A stretch of 64,000 bases of DNA, taken from Halomonas sp. MCCC 1A13316 (lineage in GTDB: Bacteria; Pseudomonadota; Gammaproteobacteria; Pseudomonadales; Halomonadaceae). Positions 8,489-16,071 of this stretch are shown here, piece by piece. The stretch is from the NCBI RefSeq assembly GCF_014931605.1, contig NZ_CP053382.1:3906001-3970000 (forward strand), written 5' to 3'. Position 1 is the stretch's first letter. Every line of letters starts with the position of its first letter. Below the pieces are notes generated by a model that worked only from the letters and a program-made list of their open reading frames with translations, ran no database searches and was not told the origin of the DNA. A program made the position numbers and the translations under genes.

Positions 8489-9541
8489 ATGATCATTCGT
8501 CTATTCGTGGCCTGGCTAGCCATGACCCCATTGCTCGCCTTGGGAGACATCGTCATTGGCAGCTGGAACATCCAGCATCTCGGCTGGGACAACAACAAGC
8601 GCTTCGACAAGGTCGCCCATGTCGCCAGCCATTTCGACTTCCTTGCCATTCAGGAACTGATGAATGAAGCAGCCTTGGAGCGCCTAAAGCAGGAAGTCGA
8701 GGAGATAACCGGGGAATCCTGGTCCTCCATGGCGAGTCATGCGCTCGGCCGCTCAACCTACCGCGAGCACTATGCGTTTCTGTGGCGGGACAGTGCCGTA
8801 GAGTACGACAGCGGCGCCGTGATCTTCATCGATCACCGCGATATGTTTGCCAGGGAACCCTATTCCGCCAAGTTCCGCAGTCTTCGGACCGGTCAGGAAT
8901 TTGCAGCGGCCACCGTGCATATCACTTACGGTCGTCGCATCGGGGACCGCTTGCCCGAGATCGAGGCCCTTGCCGACTACTGGCAATGGCTTGATAAGGT
9001 CTACCCCGATACCCCTCGTCTGATTCTAGGAGACTTTAATCTACGCCCAGAGCACCCTGGCTGGGAACCGGTGCGAGAGCTTGGGGTGATCCCGGCCATC
9101 ACCCAGAGAGCCACTACGCTGGGACTGGCCGATGGGCGCTATGCCAACCTTTACGACAACATCTGGAAGATTTCTGGCAGCCTTGATGTGACCGAGCGAG
9201 GAATCGTGCGCTTCCCCGAACTTTTCGGCATCGGCCACGAGCGAGCACGCGATGTCGTCTCCGACCATGCACCAGTCTACCTGACGCTGGGCAGCGCCAC
9301 GCTGGAGCTGACGGCCTTTGATGGCAGCCTCCATGACCTGGCTGAGGCCAGCGTGTTATGCATCGACATCAATGCGACCGAAGCCGACCTGCTGACGGAC
9401 CTTCCCCATGTGGGGCCGGCTCGTGCCGAGGCTATAGAGGCAGGACGCCCTTGGCAGTCTCTTCAGGACCTCTCTCGCATTCGCGGGATCAGTCCTGGAA
9501 GGGTCGACGAGATCCAGGCCAGCGGACTGCTCTGCAATTGA
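8489..9541 (+). CDS. Secreted endonuclease/exonuclease/phosphatase family protein with HhH tail
   Basis: A 350-residue protein that begins with a Sec-type signal peptide (hydrophobic residues 2-18, cleavage near LALG-D). The DNase I-like fold follows. SWNIQHLG near residue 25, AIQEL (metal-binding Glu), LGDFNLRP near 180 and SDHAPV near 255 are the canonical catalytic motifs. The last 70 residues include ATEADLLTDLPHVGPARAEAI, a ComEA-like helix-hairpin-helix DNA-binding motif. It is therefore probably an extracytoplasmic nuclease acting on DNA. The start ATG is preceded by GGGAGC. The ordinary GC-rich codon use is unlike the AT-rich cargo further right. Confidence 0.85.
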   Translation: MIIRLFVAWLAMTPLLALGDIVIGSWNIQHLGWDNNKRFDKVAHVASHFDFLAIQELMNEAALERLKQEVEEITGESWSSMASHALGRSTYREHYAFLWRDSAVEYDSGAVIFIDHRDMFAREPYSAKFRSLRTGQEFAAATVHITYGRRIGDRLPEIEALADYWQWLDKVYPDTPRLILGDFNLRPEHPGWEPVRELGVIPAITQRATTLGLADGRYANLYDNIWKISGSLDVTERGIVRFPELFGIGHERARDVVSDHAPVYLTLGSATLELTAFDGSLHDLAEASVLCIDINATEADLLTDLPHVGPARAEAIEAGRPWQSLQDLSRIRGISPGRVDEIQASGLLCN

Positions 9542-9555
9542 ACACTTCTCAACGA

Positions 9556-9768
9556 CACTCGGCAACTCGTCCCAGTGCGTTGTCCAGCGAGGTGTGCGGT
9601 TAGCGCAGCGAAGATGCCAGGCGGCACCGGGCGAGGGGCGCCCGAACGTCACGGTCCCGCGTCCCATCCTGCCGTTGATGTTGTCCAGGGTCGCCATCAG
9701 GCGGTCGTTACGTTCACGGTCGGCTCGGCTCTCTGGTGTATCCAGCAGGGAGAGCTGCGTCCTCTAAC
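9556..9768 (-). pseudogene. umuC 3'-end relic
   Basis: On the minus strand one frame reads QLSLLDTPESRADRE, then DRLMATLDNINGRMGRGTV and finally TPRWTTHWDELPSVV. This is the C-terminal end of a UmuC polymerase; compare DTINRSQGKGAV and EYTTRWDELPVV in the other umuC of this window. About 70 codons survive and everything upstream is lost. The sequence differs from the umuC at 21.4-25.1 kb, so it derives from a different umuC and not from a recent duplication. Confidence 0.75.
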
Positions 9769-9796
9769 AGCCAAGACTGAAATTCAGCATACGGCC

Positions 9797-9817
9797 AAAA
9801 GCGGTCTTTCAGACCGC
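9797..9817 (-). terminator. Possible intrinsic terminator (minus strand)
   Basis: A perfect seven-base stem (GCGGTCT / AGACCGC) with a three-base loop is followed on the minus strand by TTTT. It would end transcripts coming from the 222-residue gene at 9904-10572. Confidence 0.45.
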
Positions 9818-9824
9818 CCTCATA

Positions 9825-9906
9825 TAACGATTAAGCTAACGGGCAGGAAAAAGCGCAGCTATTGTCTGTCCAGCGAACGAAGTAAGCGGCGTTGAGCGCA
9901 TTGTTA
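9825..9906 (-). other. attC-like recombination site 1
   Basis: The outer ends form an inverted pair of the attC type: TAACGATTAAGCTAAC at the left, and GTTGAGCGCATTGTTA at the right, whose complement reads TAACAATGCGCTCAAC. The stop codon TAA of the neighbouring minus-strand gene lies within the outer end of the site, as is usual in integron cassettes. The inner arms are poorly paired. No integrase gene is in the window. Confidence 0.45.
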
Positions 9907-10572
9907 GCCGTCAGCACGATTGCCGCCCCGATATTGGTTCCAGAATGCAAGAGCGGATCTATCTACTTCGGGGAAGTTTTCCCAGTCAGGAAAATACAGG
10001 CAGCTATTTGCAAGTACCTCTAATCTCGATTGGTCTTCTTCTTTTGATGGGTGAAATGGTTGCCAGTACTTCTCTGCTAATCCCACATTTTCTGAGTCTG
10101 TAACTAGTTTTTCGTATAGAGCAACGTCCGCATGATGAAAGGTTCCACCGCTGCGGACTATATAGCAGCGTTCCAGTGAGCGGTTATGCCAATTCCAGTC
10201 TACTGCTCTGGCTTCAGCTGTGGGTTTGTCATAATTTAAATAGTGGCAGCGAAGCCGTGATGGTAGATTTGGATATTTTGCTTGCCGTATTTCTTCAAGA
10301 AGGTTCTCTGCCTTCAAAGCTGCGCCCGATTTCATCGAAGCTGGCGCAATACCGTCTAGCAAATCTTCTTGAGCGAGCACAAGGCCATTAGACATTTTTG
10401 CATTGTGCAGCATGAGCCCGAAACTAAGAGGGCCAACATTTCCGTCAGTTGGTACGTAACCTGTTCGAAAAGGGCAGAGTATCCAATATTCATGATTCCA
10501 TAGCTCATGATGGCTTTCGTCATCACACTTTAGGATGAACTCTGAAAGGTCAGCAGAAACCACTTTTGCCAT
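9904..10572 (-). CDS. Unknown 222-residue protein, integron-cassette-like gene
   Basis: I do not recognise this protein with certainty; it is reminiscent of DUF2441-type proteins of unknown function. Visible features are SRLRCHYLNYDK near residue 105, GGTFHHADVALYEKL near 145 and a final WENFPEVDRSALAFWNQY. It has no signal peptide and no membrane segment. It is less GC-rich than the exonuclease gene. The ATG is preceded by a GTTAGAGGCACAAC leader, and the gene sits exactly between two attC-like palindromes, both in minus-strand orientation. That is the structure of a mobile gene cassette, promoterless and translated from a nearby or external promoter. Confidence 0.65.
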   Translation of the reverse strand: MAKVVSADLSEFILKCDDESHHELWNHEYWILCPFRTGYVPTDGNVGPLSFGLMLHNAKMSNGLVLAQEDLLDGIAPASMKSGAALKAENLLEEIRQAKYPNLPSRLRCHYLNYDKPTAEARAVDWNWHNRSLERCYIVRSGGTFHHADVALYEKLVTDSENVGLAEKYWQPFHPSKEEDQSRLEVLANSCLYFPDWENFPEVDRSALAFWNQYRGGNRADG

Positions 10573-10600
10573 ATGTTGTTGTGCCTCTAACTTTGGCGGC

Positions 10601-10651
10601 TAACGTTGCCAGCACGCGCCGTGTCAGCGGTCGCCGTGCCTGGCATGGTTA
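10601..10651 (-). other. attC-like recombination site 2
   Basis: A near-perfect palindrome: left arm TAACGTTGCCAGCAC (10601-10615), right arm GTGCCTGGCATGGTTA (10636-10651). The right arm has one extra base in the middle of the stem, which resembles the extrahelical base of folded attC sites. It lies 24 bases after the stop of the small secreted-protein gene, where a cassette recombination site is expected. Confidence 0.55.
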
Positions 10652-10674
10652 TGGCGGGCGAATGGGCCCGACCA

Positions 10675-10869
10675 CTATTCACACTTGATGCTTTTAAGAA
10701 TCCACAAAGACATTGCTTCATCCGGGCGAAACTTACCCTTATTCTGCTCTTGCGCCCAATCAATCGATTGGCAAGATGTGTAATGATCTGGAGCACCGGC
10801 CATTTCCCAGAATCCATTTGCAAAAATCCAAATGCAAAACACCGCTACGCCGATAGATATTTTTTTCAA
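10675..10869 (-). CDS. Small exported protein, 64 residues (cassette-like)
   Basis: The frame starts with TTG, nine bases after an AAGGAG ribosome site, and begins KKISIGVAVFCIWIFANG, a typical signal peptide or membrane anchor. The mature part has two cysteines (one in YTSCQSIDW, one at KCE near the end) and no known domain. Small secreted proteins of this type are common in integron cassettes. The attC-like palindrome follows directly. No homologue comes to mind. Confidence 0.5.
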   Translation of the reverse strand: MKKISIGVAVFCIWIFANGFWEMAGAPDHYTSCQSIDWAQEQNKGKFRPDEAMSLWILKSIKCE

Positions 10870-10987
10870 ACCCTATTTCTCCTTTGAATCTAGCGCTCCA
10901 GACTGCGCCTTAAAAATGGAAGTCTTATTATAGTCGAATGCAAACCATAACTTTTGAACCCCAATGAACGAGCCTCCTGCATTTTTC

Positions 10988-12215
10988 GGCATGTCGGCTT
11001 TGAGTCGTTAAGGGCCATTCATATGATATGCCGGGCTTGAACGCTTCCCCTTAATGTGACCAGGAACGCTACCGCTAGGGAACCCTGACGCAAGCTGCGC
11101 CTCCCTTCCATGGAGGCCCGATATGTCGCCATTTAGAGACACGACAGCATCAGGCAGATACATACTTTCACACTACAGACTAATCAAATTTTCTTCGAGT
11201 AGCGAATGGTGGTCTTGAAACGTGCCCGTGAAATGCGCTGTTGATGAGGTCGCTGGGATGGGGGCTGAGGTGATGGAGGGATTTGGGATGGATAGCGAAT
11301 CCAACACAAGACGAGGTTGGGCGGTATCGAGATAAGCTGGCATGGACCAGGGCTACCTCGCCGGAAGGGACAGTCTCTGGGTACGGCCCGCACCACAAGA
11401 GAGCTTGTCGACTATCAGCGTCCTCACATGACGCCGGCTAATGGTGAGTGATAACTGTGCCCAGCTCGACACAATCGCTCACCACAACGGCTTCGGCAGC
11501 TACCTACTCGGCACGATCACTCACCGGAAGAGGCATTGGCGTCCCGCAGCTAGGCACAATGTCTCACTACTACGGCCTCGGCAGCTACCTACTCGGCACG
11601 TTCACTCAACGGAAGAGGCATGGCGTCCCGCAGCTAGGCACAATGGCTCACCACTGCGGCCTCAGCAGCTACCTACTCGGCACGATCACTCACCGGTAGA
11701 GCCCTGGCGGCCCTCAGCTAGGCACAATCACACGTCACAACGGCTTCGGCAGCTCCTTACTCGACACGATCACTCACCGTTAGAGCCTTGGCAGCCCTCA
11801 GCTCAGCACAATGGCTCACCACTGCGGCCTTGGCTGCTACCTATTCGGCGCGATCACTCTCCGGTAGAGCCATGGCGGCCCTCAGCTAGGCACAATCACT
11901 CGTCACAAAGGCTTTGGCAGCTTCTAACTCGGCACGATCACTTACCGTTAGAGCCCTGGCGGCCCTCAGCTAAGCACAAAGGCTCATCACTACGGCCTCG
12001 TCAGCTCTGATCTCGAGCAGTGCATTCTCCCTACCCCAAGCCTTTTTCTCTTCCGGTAAATGATCGTGCCGAGTTCACCGCCCTTCAGCTGCATTCAAAC
12101 GTGCCACCAGGCTCGGGAATAGCGGCCTGCCTCCGAATGTGGTGTGCGCAACGCACCCCGGTTGGGGAGGCGAGTGGTGAGCCATCGTGCCTAGCTGGCC
12201 GTTCAGCACGACTGA
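10988..12215. repeat. Repeat module B (long non-coding direct repeat)
   Basis: This is the second copy of the module at 5770-7100, in the same orientation. The head (10988-11440) keeps the conserved block from 11004 with GTCGTTAAG at its start and the TACTTTCACACTACAGAC line. The array follows at 11462-12020, then the tail with CATTCTCCCTACCCCA and two further inverted motif copies (near 12055 and 12177). The unit spacers differ from copy A: AGCTACCTA here where copy A has AGCGCCCTA. The arrays have thus been homogenised within each copy. The two modules enclose about 3.9 kb. Confidence 0.75.
11462..12020. repeat. Tandem repeat array B, 84 bp units
   Basis: Units start at 11462, 11547, 11631, 11715, 11799, 11883 and 11967, a near-constant period of 84 bases. 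As in array A, each unit has two direct motif copies (CTAGGCACAATGGCTCACC and CTCGGCACGATCACTCACC or close variants). Because 84 is a multiple of three, one + frame stays open for 189 codons, but that frame has no ribosome site and breaks in array A. I treat it as non-coding. Confidence 0.8.
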
Positions 12216-12752
12216 CAGTGGGCCAGAGGTAGGGCATAGGTCACTGTCGTAAAATCACTTTGCCGCCCAGTGCCCTGACTGGCCTCAGCAGGACGCTCAA
12301 TTGATTACGCTTTCTTTGCCTATTAAAGTTTCGTGCTAAATTGGTTATGGCTACAGCATCAGAACACAATGCATGCCGGCATACCCACATAAAACCTTAG
12401 CTTTTACTGGCGGCTTATACTGCACTGGTTATCTATTCAATTATGGATGGGTATACTATGTTTTTCTACGCTTGCCATGGTGTTCTTTGATCTTGCCGCT
12501 ATTTAATTTACCGCATAATAAAAAAAAGTTAGATCCAGTGTTTACTTCCTCCTACCTTGTGCTAAATTTGACGAATACCCTTTATGCTAAACAGGTTTCA
12601 ACATGCATATAAAACTGATGCTCTGAAAGGCTCAGGCGAAAAGCTACTGACCTAATCGACTTGGTTTAACCAAGATAGACGCTGGTCTCTGCCTTCACGA
12701 AGTACGCCATATAGCGTGCCTTATAGCTATCATCTCCTAGAGAGGTAGTGCT
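12216..12752. other. Non-coding gap before the AbiEi-like gene
   Basis: An AT-rich stretch with no convincing gene. A 79-codon frame at 12373-12612 is hydrophobic but has no ribosome site. The last 100 bases must contain the promoter of the next gene; no clear consensus boxes were found. Confidence 0.4.
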
Positions 12753-13547
12753 ATGAATGACTCCGATGATGAAATGCGACAGCGGGAGCAGGACCGGGCT
12801 TCCGGCAAGCTGACTGACGATACGACCAAACGCAGCCGGGTGCGGAACGGGGAGAGTGGTGATGGCCGCATCGAAGGCAGGGTTCCCTTCGGTCGTGTGT
12901 GGGACTTACAGCTTGAAGGCAAAATTCGTCAGAGAATCCAGGAGGCTCCCCTCCTCTCGATCATTAAGCTAACTGACCAGCCTGAGTACAAAGACGCGCG
13001 TATTGCCCTAGAGGAGGTTTTCGACTGGCTTATCCGCGACGGCACACTTTCTCAGTACCGCCACAACTGGTTCTACCGCCCCAAGGTTGGGATACTGGGA
13101 CCGCGATCTCCTTCTCAAGGCGAGATCCTCAGGGCTCTCATGTTCGCTGCGGGACAGCGTGTTGCGTACATCACCGGCCCTGCTCTCTACAATCAACTTG
13201 GGCTCACCACCCAGATGCCAAGTGTAGTCACCTTGGCCACTATGCAGCCAATAGAAAAGGAGCGGCTGTACTTGGGAGGCCTTCGTATCAAGCTGATACC
13301 AGCGCGCTTCGACTTCCATGAAGAAGATATACCTGCTCTAGAGATCCTCGATGCTCTCACGGCGCTGGCGAAGGATCCCAGCCTTGGCTCGCTCGATGCT
13401 TACTCTATCCTGGAGAACCCTTTGAATCATATCCGTAAGCTTGTAGATAAGCAGCCTGCGGGGCTAAAGGATCGGCTTGTGATACTAGCAGAAACGTACT
13501 CGGCAGAAACCAGAAATGCTTTTGCAGAAATGCAATTGTCAAAATGA
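12753..13547 (+). CDS. AbiEi/DUF6088-like antitoxin-type transcription regulator
   Basis: A 264-residue protein. The middle segment YITGPALYNQLGLTTQMPSV (about residues 144-163) matches the core of AbiEi/DUF6088 antitoxins of type IV toxin-antitoxin systems (tGxsALnxxGLttQvP). Before it lies a winged-helix-like region with a REGTL-type turn (DWLIRDGTLSQY). The first 50 residues are charged and probably disordered. Canonical AbiE systems place an AbiEii nucleotidyltransferase toxin directly downstream, and none is found here: the next gene encodes an unrelated small protein. GAGAGG precedes the ATG by about seven bases. It may regulate its neighbours, or the unknown gene next door may be the partner. 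Confidence 0.7.
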   Translation: MNDSDDEMRQREQDRASGKLTDDTTKRSRVRNGESGDGRIEGRVPFGRVWDLQLEGKIRQRIQEAPLLSIIKLTDQPEYKDARIALEEVFDWLIRDGTLSQYRHNWFYRPKVGILGPRSPSQGEILRALMFAAGQRVAYITGPALYNQLGLTTQMPSVVTLATMQPIEKERLYLGGLRIKLIPARFDFHEEDIPALEILDALTALAKDPSLGSLDAYSILENPLNHIRKLVDKQPAGLKDRLVILAETYSAETRNAFAEMQLSK

Positions 13548-13570
13548 AGCAAACCCACAAAGGAATGATC

Positions 13571-13966
13571 ATGAAACAATCAAAAACTATTACTGCCCTC
13601 ACCGCATGGGAGTCTACAGCCGAAAGCCACCATGATACAGCTTGTATTGTCGAGGGCTGGGAACTTGTCACAATCGAGCTAGATGATCACGTAAGCAAAC
13701 ATCTACTAGGTACCATTGTAAGCGACTACAAGCATCGCTGGAAAGCTGGAGACTACGTGTTTACTAGCCCGATACAAGAATTATGCTTGGATACGGGGCT
13801 CGTCAAAACATTAAACACAGTCTATTGCCTGTCTGGAGATGGCGAAGAAGTTTTCCCTACGCTAGAAGAAGCATACTCTATGAGAATTACGGGCCAACCG
13901 CTGAGGATGATTCGTGATATTGAGTCATTAGGCATAAAGTTTGTTGGTGGAATAAACGATGATTGA
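13571..13966 (+). CDS. Unknown 131-residue protein
   Basis: The frame is open from 13544, overlapping the AbiEi-like stop. The ATG at 13571 has a better ribosome site (AAGGA six bases upstream), so I start there. The sequence has an acidic, soluble composition with KAGDYVFTSPI and NTVYCLSGDGEEV. It may belong to a family of small uncharacterised proteins seen in pseudomonads (DUF6957-like), but I am not sure. The position directly after an antitoxin-like gene makes it a candidate partner of that gene. Confidence 0.6.
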   Translation: MKQSKTITALTAWESTAESHHDTACIVEGWELVTIELDDHVSKHLLGTIVSDYKHRWKAGDYVFTSPIQELCLDTGLVKTLNTVYCLSGDGEEVFPTLEEAYSMRITGQPLRMIRDIESLGIKFVGGINDD

Positions 13967-14114
13967 GCAAGACGAAAGTGTTAGGTGCATCGATGTATGT
14001 CGCGACCCTGCTATCGAGTACGGTACTTTGGAAGCGAAATGGGGTGCTGGCTCGTCACATACTGGTAAAATGTACCGCCTGGTTATGTGTGAAACCTGCT
14101 TTTTTCAGCCTTGA
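13959..14114 (+). CDS. Small cysteine-containing protein, 51 residues
   Basis: The ATG overlaps the end of the preceding gene by eight bases, which suggests coupling. The protein has two cysteine pairs (RCIDVC near the start and MCETC near the end) that could bind zinc. No known domain. Its 3' end overlaps the convergent small frame at 14083-14274 by 32 bases, so one of the two may not be translated. Confidence 0.45.
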   Translation: MIEQDESVRCIDVCRDPAIEYGTLEAKWGAGSSHTGKMYRLVMCETCFFQP

Positions 14115-14274
14115 GTGATCTACATCGCTGTCGCTTCGCACAAGACATGTTTAATGATGAGGCCAAGACTCCCTCTCGTGAGAAATTTGGTAGGCTCGAA
14201 TAATAACCTTTGTCGCCATGAAATAAAGCGGTATACGCTGATGCGACAAGCAATACAACAAGACATGACTTCAT
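14083..14274 (-). CDS. Small protein with signal-like N-terminus, 63 residues
   Basis: Begins KSCLVVLLVASAYTALF, a signal peptide-like or membrane segment, followed by a basic C-terminal half. Its ATG overlaps the stop of the 32-residue membrane gene upstream (ATGA), which supports a coupled pair. No domain recognised. The overlap with the convergent 51-residue frame lowers confidence. Confidence 0.4.
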   Translation of the reverse strand: MKSCLVVLLVASAYTALFHGDKGYYSSLPNFSREGVLASSLNMSCAKRQRCRSLKAEKSRFHT

Positions 14275-14369
14275 TTTCTCTTATTAAGCCAATATGCAGC
14301 CAAGCATATAACAAAACCGAATATCAACAAAGGTGAAGAAAGAAGGATCATTTCGAGATACTCATTCAT
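14271..14369 (-). CDS. Tiny single-span membrane protein, 32 residues
   Basis: Reads MNEYLEMILLSS, then a hydrophobic segment of about 18 residues ending AAYWL, then the positive tail NKRK, a classic N-out/C-in transmembrane miniprotein. AGAGG lies six bases before the ATG. It is coupled by ATGA to the next small gene. Its function is unknown; such proteins can be toxins, membrane-stress factors or subunits. Confidence 0.45.
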   Translation of the reverse strand: MNEYLEMILLSSPLLIFGFVICLAAYWLNKRK

Positions 14370-14561
14370 AGCCTCTTTACCTCTTTGGTGAGCTATATTG
14401 AATACTAGCACTGAATTCTGCGATTTTGAAACATATAAATTTTATACTTAATCTCATTTGTGATAGTCTACAACTCCAGCAGTAGCTGCGTGAGCGCTGA
14501 TTTAAATTCGCAATGACTGATATAAATCGTTCCCTCTTTCCTGAGAGGGATTCTACTTGTT

Positions 14562-14834
14562 ATGATTGGGAATCTTCTTCCGAGTGAGACTTATGTTGTG
14601 GATTTTCGAGACTCCCGCATTGGTGTGCGCAACGCTTCTCTTATGCTGGGCGTGACAGTGACACAGCTGCGTGAAGCAATCTTGGGCGAGAAAAAGATCC
14701 GCGGCGTCACCCCGCCAAAGCCGATATATAAAGGAGGCCAACGCCGTTCAGAGATGATCTTCAAAGCCGGTGACGTCATGGACTGCGCTGAAGCTATCAA
14801 GCTCGCAGAAGCAGACGGTGAAACCAAATTGTGA
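14562..14834 (+). CDS. Unknown 90-residue protein with possible HTH
   Basis: The segment VRNASLMLGVTVTQLREAIL (about residues 22-41) resembles the helix-turn-helix of small DNA-binding adaptors, and a later RRSEMIFKAGDVMDC could be the rest of a MerR/excisionase-like wing. The ribosome site is a rather distant GAGAGGGA. It lies in a run of small + strand genes before the large helicase. It could be a regulator of that cluster. Confidence 0.5.
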   Translation: MIGNLLPSETYVVDFRDSRIGVRNASLMLGVTVTQLREAILGEKKIRGVTPPKPIYKGGQRRSEMIFKAGDVMDCAEAIKLAEADGETKL

Positions 14835-14998
14835 TCCATTCAGCACTTGGGAGGAGCGTCGAGCCACTGACGCTACGAGTGGCCATAGGCGAGTTAGGGT
14901 GCGACAGAAGAGACGATGCTGGCCATGGATTCTTTCCAGAGCATGCCAAATTATTAACGTGTTAGACTAACCGCATCAAAACCACAGAGAGTTAAATC

Positions 14999-15376
14999 AT
15001 GTCGGATATACAAGCTTTCGAAGAAGCCCTGCTTTCCCATCGAAGCGATTTCATCGTGAAGCACAACCGCGAAGTTGACAAAGCAAAAGAGCAATTCGGC
15101 GCCCGCCAGGTCTCTCAGAAAAAGCTTTCTCCCCTCCCCCATCAGGCCAACTTCTCTACGCGCCAGAAGCCGACTGAGACAAAGGGCGTTGCTTACAAAA
15201 CGGGATACATCATCAGACTAGTGGTTAGAAAAAAGAAAGTAAGCATGCTTGACGAAATATTTGAGTTCGAGTCATCTAAAATTTCTGAGCTGGAAGCCAG
15301 ATTGGACGCAGAGAAGGCTGCAAAGGCAGCAGGCTATCCAATTATCGCTTATACTCAGTCTATTACGAAATTGTAG
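14999..15376 (+). CDS. Unknown 125-residue protein
   Basis: A soluble, charged protein with no recognised domain. The middle (KTGYIIRLVVRKKK) is basic and the end has a short coiled-coil-like stretch (ISELEARLDAEKAAKAA). GAGAG precedes the ATG. It is 14 bases upstream of the next gene, with which it probably forms an operon. Confidence 0.5.
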   Translation: MSDIQAFEEALLSHRSDFIVKHNREVDKAKEQFGARQVSQKKLSPLPHQANFSTRQKPTETKGVAYKTGYIIRLVVRKKKVSMLDEIFEFESSKISELEARLDAEKAAKAAGYPIIAYTQSITKL

Positions 15377-15390
15377 ACTCGGAGCATGGC

Positions 15391-15774
15391 ATGGACGATA
15401 AGAAAAGAACTCTAGGTGAGGCAATTAACAATATCAAGATTGAAGCCTCTGGAATCTCAATCACTCTGTCTCATGCTGTCTCTCGGTTAAACGAACTAAA
15501 TAACGAACTGAACCGCCTCCAAGCAATGTTTGAAGGCGTTGAGCACCAGGAAGATCTACTAAGTCAGCTCGATCCCGAAGAGGCGTTATACGCAGCGCTA
15601 TACAAGAAAACAAATGATCATTATGACCTATACCAGCCTACGCTAGCGGCAATCGTGAGAGACTGTGTTAAGAACAATGGCATGATTCCTGAGTCGCCAC
15701 AAAAAAAGCAAGCTGAATACCAATGCGCAGGTATTATTTACTTCATAGAGGACGCATACAAGAATTTAAAGTAA
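15391..15774 (+). CDS. Unknown 127-residue coiled-coil protein
   Basis: Residues 20-50 (HAVSRLNELNNELNRLQAMF) form a clear amphipathic coiled coil. The C-terminal half is acidic and helical. GGAG lies eight bases upstream of the ATG. No named family is recognised. After it come about 300 AT-rich bases that should hold the promoter of the helicase gene. Confidence 0.5.
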   Translation: MDDKKRTLGEAINNIKIEASGISITLSHAVSRLNELNNELNRLQAMFEGVEHQEDLLSQLDPEEALYAALYKKTNDHYDLYQPTLAAIVRDCVKNNGMIPESPQKKQAEYQCAGIIYFIEDAYKNLK

Positions 15775-16071
15775 CTTGTAAAACAACCCGGCGTCATATT
15801 TTGCTAGTTTTGTTGTTCCTTTATCATCACAGCAACCGAGTTTTAACATCATCTCAATTAACATCCTTTTTCTTAAGCACTCACCTCAACAGCAGACACC
15901 CATGACATTTACGATCCCCGAGGAGCCATGGTTTAACAAGAAAAGAAATAATAAAATTTAGCTAAACCTAACCAGACGCATCTTCCTTAACACTTCATGC
16001 CAAATGGTTACAATTTGCTTCATTCATACTATGCTGTGGTAGTCGGCCATAGTCAAAAAAATGAGGCGCTC

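Noticed and set aside
11441..12010. A 189-codon open frame with a 28-residue periodicity
   Set aside because: It is a by-product of the 84-bp tandem repeat, has no ribosome site, and the equivalent frame is broken in array A, where units are 83-88 bp.
12373..12612. A 79-codon hydrophobic + strand frame
   Set aside because: No ribosome site and an AT-rich composition that gives hydrophobic codons by chance.
15775..15996. Continuation of coding sequence upstream of the helicase
   Set aside because: The short frame at 15723-15905 overlaps the preceding gene and has no protein-like pattern; the helicase homology begins only after 16072.
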